Assembly: GCA_033085395.1 (NCBI GenBank)
Contig: JANQBS010000379.1
Span: 1-31,558, forward strand
DNA: 31,558 bases
From: Xanthoparmelia taractica
Taxonomy: Eukaryota; Ascomycota; Lecanoromycetes; Lecanorales; Parmeliaceae
Direction of reading: 5' to 3'
The position numbers and the translations under genes are program-made. The notes beneath the pieces are model-generated. The model saw only the letters and a program-made list of their open reading frames with translations, was not told the origin of the DNA and ran no database searches. Of the stretch, positions 17,045 to 27,394 are shown piece after piece (the first letter of the stretch is position 1; each line of letters begins with the position of its first letter).

Positions 17045-20000
17045 ATGCCTTCTTCGTTCAAGAGGAGTGCGGATCTTGCTCCCATTCGATACCGTACTCC
17101 TTCGCCTCCTGTGTACGCCTTCGAACCCATATCTCCGGTCCTTACAGGGATCGCGGGGGAAGAGTTACGGCGTGCAAACACCACTGGACATCGCGAAAGG
17201 GGCCTTAAGAGACCATATCTTCTGTACGATCATAACGATGTCGAGGTGCTCGAGCAAAAACACCTGGTTGGGGGTCCAATGGACGCCTTTGCCTCGATAG
17301 CGCTGGCAACCAAGTCCAATGGGCGTCACCAGCTAAGCGCTTTTAACGGGGCGCAACCCATCAATGACGAATACCATGATATGTATCGCCCCTCTAAGCG
17401 CACGAAGTCGGAGAAGCTACCGCTGCCGGACTGGTCAAGGACAACGACAGCGGCAAATGCTAGACCTGCCACGAGCTACGAGCAGTCACCAGAAAGCAGG
17501 AGGCTTGAGGCGGAGCTTCTGCTCAACTTCGCTCATGAAGCGGCCAGGCTCGTAACCTCTCACCAAGAATCTCCTCAACTCGATACACAGCTACCACTCA
17601 ACACTTCACGTCCATCATCGAACATCCTACATGGGCCTACCTCACCAAGTCCTGAGGAGCGTGGGAGAAACTTTGCCGAGGGCAAGGCTTTCGATATTGC
17701 AAATAACGTTGATCCGGTGTGGATGCCCTTGCAAGCAGGTCGCGCGTTTGGTGAAAAGCGACCCGCATCCGAAGCAGACCATCGGGAAGAGACGCATTTG
17801 GACCGACGGACGTCTGAGGCTCTCGCCAGTGAAGCTCCCCATACGAGCTCCGAACAATTCGAGATTGAAGAGAGACACTGTTCGCCTACCGCAATCACAC
17901 AGAAGAGCGCCCTGGATGTCCCGCCAAAGGTCTTAGCGAAATATGCTGGCGAAATGAGGACAGAGACGATTGACAGGTCCGAGGTTGAAAATCAGGTTGG
18001 AAGCTCGGGCGATGCCGTGGTTCATAGACTACAGGATGGTATAGAAGTCGCGGACCAGGGTCACGGCTCTGTCAACGACGTCATCGATGATTCACACAAC
18101 GACATCTCACCTGACGAGCGGTATGGGCTATCTGATCCGGTGCCCAAAGACCCCACACAGCCAACGGAAGATGCTGTCCAAGCATCACAAGGCCAGGAAG
18201 GTGCCATTAGCGCAAGGATTAGAGACTCGGAAGCTGTCGAGGCTTTAGATGAGCCTCAAGAGGAGGTGCTGGGCAATGAGTCACGTACAATGCAAGTGGC
18301 TTTGGGGGACCAGGTCGGGGCCATGGGTGAAACTCTTGTCGCAGAAGCAGCAAATGGCAAAAATTCCACGCCAGGAGCCAATGCCGTTTCATTGGTCGCC
18401 AGCGATGTCAGCGTTGCTGAAGGTCATCCTCGTCCAGCAGTTGCAACAGCGGCTGTTTGTGCGTCCTGCAACTTCAGTCGCAATTCTCCAGCCATTGAGA
18501 ACGATAATAACGCCACATCCTGGATCAGCTGTGATGGTTGCAAATCTTGGTTCCACTTTGCTTGCGCGGGCTTCAAGAATGATCGGGAAGTACGGAGTGT
18601 GGACAAATACAGATGTCGAAGATGCAAGCCTCTGTACGGAGCTACAACATACGTCCGAAAGTCGTCCCGTGCCCACAGTGCCATCGATTATGCCGGTCTG
18701 CACCAAGGGGTCATCAAGACTTCTGATGAGCGGCCAGAACATCATTACATTAAACCTATCAAGGATGGTACTATCACGTTCTTACCGGAGAGCTTTGCCA
18801 GAATGCGCCCAGAGTTAGTGACGAGCGAGTATTTTGAAAAAGGCACGGGCATGAGGGAACCTATCGTAATACCAGCATGCTTCAATCCTCGGCCAAAAAA
18901 AAGTCAAAGCTCAAGTTTTCCTTCCGCACTTCAGCCTAAAGACGTGTGTTCGCGTAGTCCCTTATACGACAACGGCGTTGCCGACGACTGGTTCTCTCGC
19001 CATACGGAGCCTGAGGCCGTTAAGGATCAGGGACAAGATGCTCTCGACATGGTCATTCCCCAAGGATTGACGGTCAGACAAGTTGCAGAGCTTTACGGGC
19101 AAGATGAGAAGGTAGAGGTTATTGATGTCAAGTCCCAGAATGGTGAAAACAAGAAGTGGAACATGAGACGATGGGCAGATTATTACGAGAACCCGAACAA
19201 TAAGGTCGTACGGAACGTCATCAGTCTGGAAGTCTCTCAGAGCAAGCTGGGACGCCTGATCAGACGACCACAGATAGTGCGGGACCTCGATCTTCAAGAT
19301 TCAGTCTGGCCAGAGGAGTTACTAGCCAAGGGAGAATATCCTAGAGTACAGTTTTACTGTTTGATGTCCGTTGCGGATTGCTTCACGGACTTTCACATTG
19401 ATTTTGGTGGCTCATCGGTCTTCTATCACATACTGAAGGGCAAGAAAACGTTCCTCTTCATTCCCCCCAAAGAAAAGAATTTGAAGAAATACGAGGAATG
19501 GTGTATGTCACCTGCGCAGAATTGGACTTTTCTGGGCGATCAAACCAAGGAATGCTATCGCGTCGACCTCTCAGAAGGGGATACAATGTTAATTCCTGCG
19601 GGGTGGATTCATGCTGTATGGACTCCTGAAGATAGTCTAGTTATCGGAGGCAATTTTCTCACGCGCCTGAATTTTGGTATGCAGCTACGAGTCGCTCAGG
19701 TCGAGAAGGCTACCGGAGTTGCCAGGAAGTTTCGATACCCTCACTTCCAGAAGCTTCATTGGTACACTGCCCTACGTTACCTCGAAGACGACCCCTTACC
19801 TACGAGCATTAAGGAGTTGCTTCACGCTGGTGGTACTTTCGTCCGCCAGCAGCCAGCTCATAACGAGTTTGACTCGTGGGGCGAAAATTCTCGGCCTGGT
19901 GCTGAAAACTATCATGCAAGATATTACTCCCAAGCGGAACTTGATGGGTTGCCCGACCTGACGCGCTACCTGCTAAGGACGGCGTTGATCGATATCGGTA

Positions 20001-21833
20001 GCGTCACAGATGGCATAACTGCAGAGACACGTAGTGCTGTGAAGAAATCAATCCCCAGAGGTCACGGCGAGCCACTCGACGTTCTCAAGACGTTTGCTGC
20101 GTGGTGTGCGTGGAAGCGTGGTAATGAACCAATTCCACATTGGGCCTATCCTGACGCTGAACCAGAGACGCTTGCACCTGATAAGTTGAGTGCGGCTGCG
20201 ATGAAAAAGCTCGACCGGGAGGCTGCGCTTCAAGCACCCAGACGACAGTCAGCACGCATGCAATCTCAGCAGGCAGCCTCAGAAGTGCTTTCAGATTCGC
20301 CAGGGGGTACAGCACCATCACTCGCACACTACCAAAACGGCGCGACGCATATTAGCACTCCGAAGAAATCTAGAACCTCGTTCGGAGGTACGAATGGAAC
20401 GTCCCATAGAAAGACCGCTTGTGAGTCTTGCCGTAAAAGAAGGCGAGCCTGCAAGCATAAGGACCAGGTTGCATTATCAGTGCCTTCTTCTCAAGTCGGT
20501 GTTTTAGGAAGCGTCTCAACAGATCTGGGCACAGCTTTGCAAAACTTTTCTTCTTCGCTTGGGCCACGTCCAAATGATGGGCCAGACTCGACTCTTTCAA
20601 TCTCTTCTAGTAGCGGAACCCCAGTTTCCAACGATGGCAATCTGGCACTCGTTCCCGAACCATCTTCGACAGCGCAATTCAACGACGGATTCTCATATCA
20701 ACCTGATGATTCAGCCTCTCAACCGGAATTCTCGGCCGAGGGAGCCGCCTCAAATTTTACCAAAATTGAGGAGTCGATGCCTGCAACGATTAAAACAGGT
20801 CATGACTCCATATCGGGCAACGCTTTGCTGATTCGACCAAGACATAAAGCATGCAATGAATGCCGTAAAAGCAAGGTTAGTACCGTATCCGTAATACCTT
20901 GATTGGGTATTACTTACGCTTATTTAGCGTCGTTGTATACACGATGAACATGGCAACGAAGATCCCGTCAAGGTCCGTGAGTGTGCGATTCCAAGGCCTC
21001 ATGCGCGGAAGTCGAATACTCAGATGAAAGAAGTCTCTACGCCCAAGAAGCATGTGCAAGAGGCTGTCCGTAAACGCAACGTCGATCAGCAACAACCAGT
21101 GCCGACTGTGCCAGTATTGGAAGAGCAAACGAGGAGACCCGCGCCCATCGCGAATATGATAGCGCGACCAGCAAGTAGCGTGATCCAGGAAACAAGCACA
21201 TCGAGCTTGTCAAACAGTCTTCCCAAAGCGCCGTCTGCAGAGCCGTTCCCACTTGATCCAGCGCTCTTTGAAGGAAGTGCGAACTGCATTCCGCGCGAAG
21301 AGCAGACAGTCGCAGACACCCTTCAGCAATCTATTAGCTCGAGCGCAGTGTCAAATCATAGATATATTAGGGAGCTCTCCGACAAGATTGCTGACCAATG
21401 GCAGATCACCGATTCTTGTCCTGCACCTGACGTTGAAATCGGCACGACGACGCTAGAGTCCAGCGAGACTTTCGAACCGCCAGCTTCATCATTGGTCTCT
21501 CCCCCTGCCTCGGCACATGACGATGCCGGTATCAGTCCAATCAACGCACATGCCGGTTGGAAGTCCTCGACATTTTCATCGAGACACTCCTCTAGTCAAC
21601 CCAAGCAGATGCAGCGATACACCCCCGAGTCGGGATCAATGAGAAGAGCCAGCAGTAGCTCGTATGGTGAAAATTCACAACAGCCTGCGTCACCGGTAAG
21701 GGCAGATCTATCTTCAGGCCAGAAGCACAAAGCGAGGACAGCTTCAGAGAGTATGGCCGACGAAGAGAGTATGAGATTGATCAAGGAGCTCCAGGCCGAA
21801 GAGTACGGGCTCCGGAGAAGGGGAAAGGCGTAA
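17045..21833 (+). CDS. JHD1: JHDM1/KDM2-type histone demethylase with PHD finger and JmjC domain
   Basis: Two exons, 17045-20875 and 20928-21833 (52-bp intron GTTAGT..TTTAG, phase 0), giving 1578 aa. A long disordered N-terminus precedes a PHD finger starting at Cys472 (VCASC, WISCDGCKSWFHFACAGF, YRCRRCK). A JmjC domain follows with iron ligands His784, Asp786 (FHIDFGG) and His856 (GWIHAVW), and Lys in LKGKKTF for 2-oxoglutarate. All key residues are present, so it should be active. The family removes mono- and dimethyl marks, classically H3K36. Downstream are two copies of a C-x2-C-x5/6-C-x-H motif (ACESCRKRRRACKH from residue 1126; ACNECRKSK from 1270, continuing RRCIH after the intron), then a Ser-rich tail ending in a charged helix. 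The N-terminal start is the first in-frame ATG and is uncertain. Confidence 0.9.
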
Positions 21834-22545
21834 TGTAGTGTTTGGCGTTTATGATCGATACGCGGGTTCGGAACAAGGTTGCGGATGAGCATGATGATAC
21901 TCCTGGTAGTGTACTATATGGCGCTTTGCGAAGCCTCCTGGTCTGAATTTTGAGTACATGTCTTGGTCGTGTTGAGTTAGTAGGCGATACTCCACAGCCT
22001 GATCGAAATGCTTGATGTCGAACTTTGCAAGATGATACGTATTGCTAGAGTGGTGGGATTGGGTCTACTGCGTCACCAAAGTACCTGTCGTCGTGTTGCA
22101 TGGCGAACGACCGAGGTATCAATGTCGACGGGCATAGGCAGGTACTGTGCGACCTTGATAAGAAACATATCCACATGAACAAACTAAATCGGACATAGTC
22201 CTCGGGTCATATAGAATCATAAATTCACGGGCGAAGGAAAATGAGAACCCATACAGTACTGCTATGAACATAAGCAAAGGGTATCGTACATTTCTGACAA
22301 CGTGAAAGGACGCGCCAAACCCCCCCTGACTGGTCCCTGCTCTTGCTAGAATTGTAGAAAAGCGAGCTGTCATAGCACAACCGCCATCAATTAAAATCAT
22401 CATCACATCTTGGACCTCAATTCGCATGCAGAGAAAGAAGGGGAGCCATTGGCGCAGCTCAAGGGAGGACGAAATGCCCAGATCCTCGCACCATCTCCGC
22501 ACTCTCCGCACGATGGAACGACCTTCCTTCAGTGCCGACCTCTCT
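21834..22545. other. Convergent intergenic region
   Basis: This 712-bp region lies between the JmjC stop codon and the stop of the small basic protein gene on the other strand. An open minus frame overlapping it and continuing into the small gene is in the wrong phase for that gene. No repeat or RNA gene is seen. Confidence 0.5.
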
Positions 22546-22993
22546 TTACGCCTTCTTCGCGCGGGTAGATCCCTTTCCATCGGTGCCTTTGATCTTCTTC
22601 GTGCCGGCAGCCTCGACGTAACCGTCAGCCTGTCTGCAAACAACCGCACCAAAGAAGTCGACATGAACAGGTCGAACGGAAGCAGCACACCTTCTTTGCC
22701 GGTTTGCCCTCGATAGCGCCCACAACCTTTTCGATGACCCCTTTCACCTTATCAGTCACGGTCGGGGTTCTCTTATTCTTGGTCACGGGAGCTTTCTTCT
22801 TCTCAACGCGTCCCGCGGTTGCAGCCTTGGAGCGTGGCTTGGAGGTATTCGCTTTTGTCTTGGGAAAAGCGGACTTCTTGGATGCTGCCTTGGGCTTGGG
22901 CGCCGGGTCCTCAGTGGCAAAAAGCACGCGGGGCGTTCTGTTTTTTCGAAGCCCCGGGCGGTTGCCTTCCCGGACTTCCTTTGTCTTTGCCAT
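22546..22993 (-). CDS. Small lysine-rich, probably nuclear protein
   Basis: Two exons, 22993-22691 and 22611-22546, with a 79-bp intron (GTGTGC..TCGAG, phase 0), giving 122 aa. The protein is dominated by Lys, Ala, Pro and Thr, like the tails of histone H1 or other small chromatin proteins, but there is no globular winged-helix domain. A conserved-looking segment TVTDKVKGVIEKVVGAIEGKPAKK continues, after splicing, into AAGTKKIKGTDGKGSTRAKKA. A similar AGTKK..GTDGKG ending occurs in small basic proteins of other ascomycetes, as far as I recall. Without splicing the frame runs into unrelated Cys-rich sequence, which supports the intron. Function is unknown; DNA or RNA binding is only an inference from charge. 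Confidence 0.7.
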
Positions 22994-23570
22994 TACTGAA
23001 GGGCGGGATGGACGGGTGAAGAGGAAGTGGAGTCTGAAATGTGAGTTAGTAGAGGATTCGAAATAACCAGTTATTGCTGGGGTTGACGGAGGCACTCGAG
23101 GCGCGTTGCGGGACTTGTTTACATTCGGTATCACGGGACTTAGGAAGGAGAGGGGAATTAGAGAAAAGCTGAGATAGTTTGTCCAAAAACCCCTGGCAAG
23201 ACACTACCTTGATGGTATGTTGGAGCTGTGCGACTGCGAAGCGTTGGGGAGATCGGTCTTGTGGTGAGGGGCAGTGTTTGTTTATGTCAAGGCGCTGGTT
23301 TCAAGAGACGAGGGATATTCATGTAGGTATCAATCTATCAACCAACGTCAAAATACGAATAAGCGCGGCTATTCATACATTCCAGTCTGAGTGCTTAGGT
23401 ATTTATCTAATCGTATGCCCGTTCGAAGTGATACTATCATCCAGGAGGAAAATTGATCCTATCCCCCTCAACCCCATTGCCCGCCATCCGCCACATGTGG
23501 TGTTGTCCTGTAGCTTACAAGTAGATTCACATTCCGTGGTGCACCCATTCACTTTTGTTCGAAGCTCGCG
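22994..23570 (-). promoter_or_regulatory. Upstream region of the small basic gene with a likely 5'UTR intron
   Basis: On the minus strand CTACTAACTCACATTTCAG ends at 23034, a near-ideal branch point and 3' splice site 41 nt before the ATG at 22993. This suggests an intron in the 5'UTR; the donor cannot be fixed (GTAAAC near 23120 is one choice). The frame is open upstream through this acceptor, but the extra residues look non-coding. The rest should include the GDH2 3'UTR. No other gene is seen. Confidence 0.5.
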
Positions 23571-26500
23571 CTAGTGCTTCAACCTTGCCATTCTCTTAGA
23601 CATACTGCACACATATTAGCGACAGTGCTATCGTGGAGAATATATCTACTCACAAGTCGAAAAAGGCGAATTGACTGGGGCTACTGCCATGCTCGTACAC
23701 AAATCGACTGGCCAAATAACTGCCAAATATCGCACGTAGATAATTGTCGGGAACCTGGATTGATTAGCGTAAAACCTTGTCGAGTCCGGAGGAGTGCACT
23801 TTACACGTTCGATGATGGTAGTCAATCCAATCTTCTCGAGTAGCAATTTTGGTAGCGCATCTTCGAGTACGGCGTTTCGAAGCTCGGTGTTCTTCCAGAG
23901 GTCTTGCTTCTGCAATTCTTCGTCAAGCTTGGTGATGGCGACACTCAGAGTATCGCTCAGAGTGCTCCGTGCGATGGCAGTCTGCTGATGTTCTCGCCAA
24001 ATAGCTTCGAATTCTAGTGCCGCATTACGCTTGATAGTTTCCTGGACCTCTTTGACGTAGGCATCATAGAATGGTGGTGCCGTACCATCATCACGAATGC
24101 ACATGTTTTCCACGAAACCCTGCTCATCGAAAGACAATGATGCAAGGACCTCAAGGGATGAAGATGTGACTCCCCCTTTATTCGCCGAGGCATCCTTGTA
24201 CAATATGCAACCAGCCTTCTCTAGCCGTAGCTTGGCATCTTGCGTGATGAATAGGTTAGCGCCCTCGACGATGTACGGAATTGTACTCTTGCCGTCGACA
24301 ATGAGTTTGTTGACCGTACTCAAATCAACGGACTCCGGCCTGCCACCGCAAGGCACGAAGACATCGAATTGTCTTTCACCGCGTAAATGGAACGTGTTAC
24401 GGAAGATCATGCCATTGTTGACGACTTCTCCCGACGGTAGTGTGATGCTTGTCTCATCGACTAGAACTCGGTATCCGTCAGCAGAAAGCTTTGTTAAGTT
24501 GAATTCGGAAATCATAGCACGCTTTTTTGCCAACCGAACGAGCTCCAAATTGTCAAGGCCATTTGGATCGACGAGCACACCTGCACCATCAACGATCGCT
24601 GTATACTTTTCATTGCCGAGCAGGATCTCGTTGGACCCAAGGTCTCCGTCCGGTCCCCCAGTCTGTAGTTTTCGGACTGCGTTGGGTTGGAGATTAAGTT
24701 TTCGGTATATGCCCTGAACGTATTCCCGCACTGACAACGTTGTCATTCCATAGACGTCGTGGGGAATCCCCCCTAGCTTAGGAGACTTTCCGGTGAAGAA
24801 TGATTTCCACCACGGCGCTCCTCTTGCCCTAGCATGTTCTGTTGCCCAATTGACCAGATCTGCAGTATTTTCGTCGGGGCCCATGAACAAGATTTCTTGC
24901 TGGCCATGGAGATCGACGATCGGGTCTTTGATACCCGGACTTGTTGGAGGTAGTAGAAGGTCCATGATGCTGTCAATATACTTCTCAAAAGCCACCTTGA
25001 CCTTATCTTGGTGGTGCACATCTAGCAAAATGACACCCTTTGAACCTCCTTCGGGAATGTCTTTGTTCTTGCGTTGCTGAGTATTTGCGAGATTGTAGTT
25101 TTCATCGAAAAGGGATCTTGCGTTGATAGAATATGCTTCACGGTTTCTTGACTTGACAATGCGAATGCCGCCGCGCGCGATATCACGAAAGCGGAGGTGA
25201 AAGCCTCGGAACTCTGAGCTGATGACGAGAAACATGCCATACAATGGTTGAGGATATTCAACTTCGGGGAGGAAATTAGGATTGAGCCGAAAACTCAACG
25301 CAACCTTTGTTGGAGTATAGAAGTTGGTCTTCAGAACGCCAGCGTTGAAGACTCTGAAGGCGGTCATAACCATCTGATCGTGCTCATTCATGGCGGTCTT
25401 GGAGATCAGTGACTTGAGCTGAGTATCGTCAAGGACAACGTCAACTTTAAGCCGCAGGTAGCTGAGCGTAGGAATGAAGTCGTCCTGCTCACCTCTCGTC
25501 TGAACATAGTGCGTGTTAGCAAAGGCCAAATACAGTGATCGTACCAAATGAGGGTATTTGTTGATGATCTCAAGGATGTAGTCCGAGGTAAATGTCTCAG
25601 TTCTAAGGCGACGCTTGATCTTAGACAGCATTTCCGCATGGACACTATTGTTTGGATCTAACAACGAGGCAAGCGAAGCATATTCCGAGCCCAGACGATT
25701 TAAAAAATGGCCAACAAAAACCCATACACAATGTGCATAAATTGTCTCTTGTAAGCTCAGTCGACCGCTTGCAAAATGTCCCTGGAATTTGTTCTGGGGT
25801 ATGCAGTACAGCAGTGAGACTTCCTTCATTATCTGGTGGATGGAGGCTTCGATCGGCGGATGCCTTGAGTTTGATGCCGTTTGTGGAAGGGGTCGCAGGT
25901 AGATGGACATTATCGTAATCCCATTCGAGAACTGCTCCACGTATTTCCTCGAGCTCGTGCAGCCATAGTAATGGTATAGGTCAGACAATGCACTGAACAT
26001 ACCCATCGCAGAACCTTGTCGATATGCTATTACAAGTCGCTTTTCTCTGCTGGCTTCCATCTCAAACATCTCAATGACAGGTCCAGTCCTCCCCACGGCG
26101 TTGTTCATGACTTCTTGATAAATGTCCTTGGTATTTTGGGTAGCCTTCTGTAGGAATCGCTTCTCCCCTATGATGTCCAACTTGGTCTCTTCCAAGCCAG
26201 GGTTTGAATTGGCGAAGTGGCATTTGTATACGAAGTAGCAACGCAGCTGTTGATCCTTTTCTCCCGGAAGATGACTCCCAGAGCGGAAGGTCTCGACTCG
26301 GTAGCTGTTGTCACTGGTAGAGCCATTGACGTACTTTTCGTCGATCCGTTGCTCATATCTTGCGCCGTCGATAACACTAACACCGGGCATGCTGGTGTCT
26401 ATGTATACAGCGTGATCGGCAGCCTCTTTGTCAAGGCGAATCTCCAAGCGACCATCGTCCCGAGCAAAGGCTGCTACCTTCCCTGCGTAGAGTGAGAGGA

Positions 26501-27044
26501 TGTGGTTTACTATAGCTGGGACAGTCTCTGTTTGGAAGTACATATCATCGATGCCTAATTCGTTGTAAAACCAGTTGGTTTCGGATTCGACGAATTCTGG
26601 CGGTATGAACCCTTTCTCTTCAATCTGATCCATTACTATAGTAAGGGCACGTCAGCACTGTCCGTTCCCTCTTTAAGGCTTAGGCATAGGGGCGCTTGAG
26701 TAGGGCATACCCTGATCCATCTGCAACTCCTTGCCCTCGAATTTGGGAGCGACATAGCCCGAACCTTCCTCATGTAAGACCTTGTGTTGACTCGAGCCGG
26801 GAACGCTTAGATGTATAGGCTGCGGAGAAGGCTGACGGCCGGGTGTGCGGACGATCTGCTCCAGGATTTTGTTGTGCAACCCATTCTCCGGTAGTCTCTC
26901 CGGTGGCTCTGCAGTAGATTCTCTCCGTGGCAATTTGACTGCATTTCTGACCCCGTTCTCGGACGCTTGCTCCTTGGGCTCTATGGTTGATTCGCTTCGA
27001 TACAATTGACCTGCATCCATATCGTCTGAGTCGGGTTCGGTCAT
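23571..27044 (-). CDS. GDH2: NAD-dependent glutamate dehydrogenase
   Basis: Four exons: 27044-26711, 26635-23805, 23754-23654 and 23604-23571, giving 1099 aa; introns of 75, 50 and 49 bp are GT..AG and keep phase. The enzyme oxidises glutamate to 2-oxoglutarate and ammonium with NAD and serves catabolism of amino acids. It belongs to the large fungal class of about 1000-1100 aa: a long regulatory N-terminal half, then the catalytic and Rossmann region (PEGGSKGVILLD near residue 640, FDVFVPCGGRPESVD, YIVEGANLFIT, KDASANKGGVTSSSLEVLA). The C-terminus ends FGSYLASRFVYEHG..FFDFMSKRMARLKH, the last residues coming from a 34-nt exon. The start at 27044 (ACCATGACC) fits family length; the frame is open to an ATG at 27329 (1194 aa). 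The Ser/Pro-rich N-terminus may be regulatory. Confidence 0.93.
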
Positions 27045-27361
27045 GGTCGACAGTGAGGGCACGCGATGAAGCTTGTAGTAGGATGCGAGAGGGATCGCTT
27101 TGAGGGGCGACCAGAAAGCGCCGTTAGAGGTCAATGGATTCGCCGCAGCATTAATGTCAAAACTTTGAATTGGGAGGTGATGAGGTGTGAGTTTAGATGC
27201 GGTTAGGATATTCCTGTTGATGGTGGAGGCGCAATTGACGTGATTGGAATCGTTGTTGTCTACCAACTGAAAACGTTGGACTTGCATTTGAACATCCTCC
27301 CCCCCACTCCGATCCGCTGGACAAGGCATTTTAGTTCCTGGGTGCCTTATTTAGCCCAATC

Positions 27362-27394
27362 TGATAAGGAAACCGTTATCGCTAAAAAGATAAG
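27362..27394. promoter_or_regulatory. Cluster of GATA sites upstream of GDH2
   Basis: Within 33 bp there are GATAAG at 27363-27368, GATAAC on the minus strand (27375-27380) and GATAAG at 27389-27394. They lie about 320-350 bp before the GDH2 start at 27044 (34-65 bp before the longer start at 27329). Paired GATA sites within about 30 bp are what AreA/NIT2 nitrogen regulators bind well, and NAD-GDH is a known nitrogen/carbon-controlled enzyme. Confidence 0.5.

Noticed and set aside
22119..22688. 189-codon minus-strand open frame
   Set aside because: It overlaps exon 2 of the small basic gene in a different frame and starts inside its intron; its composition is not protein-like and no motif is seen.
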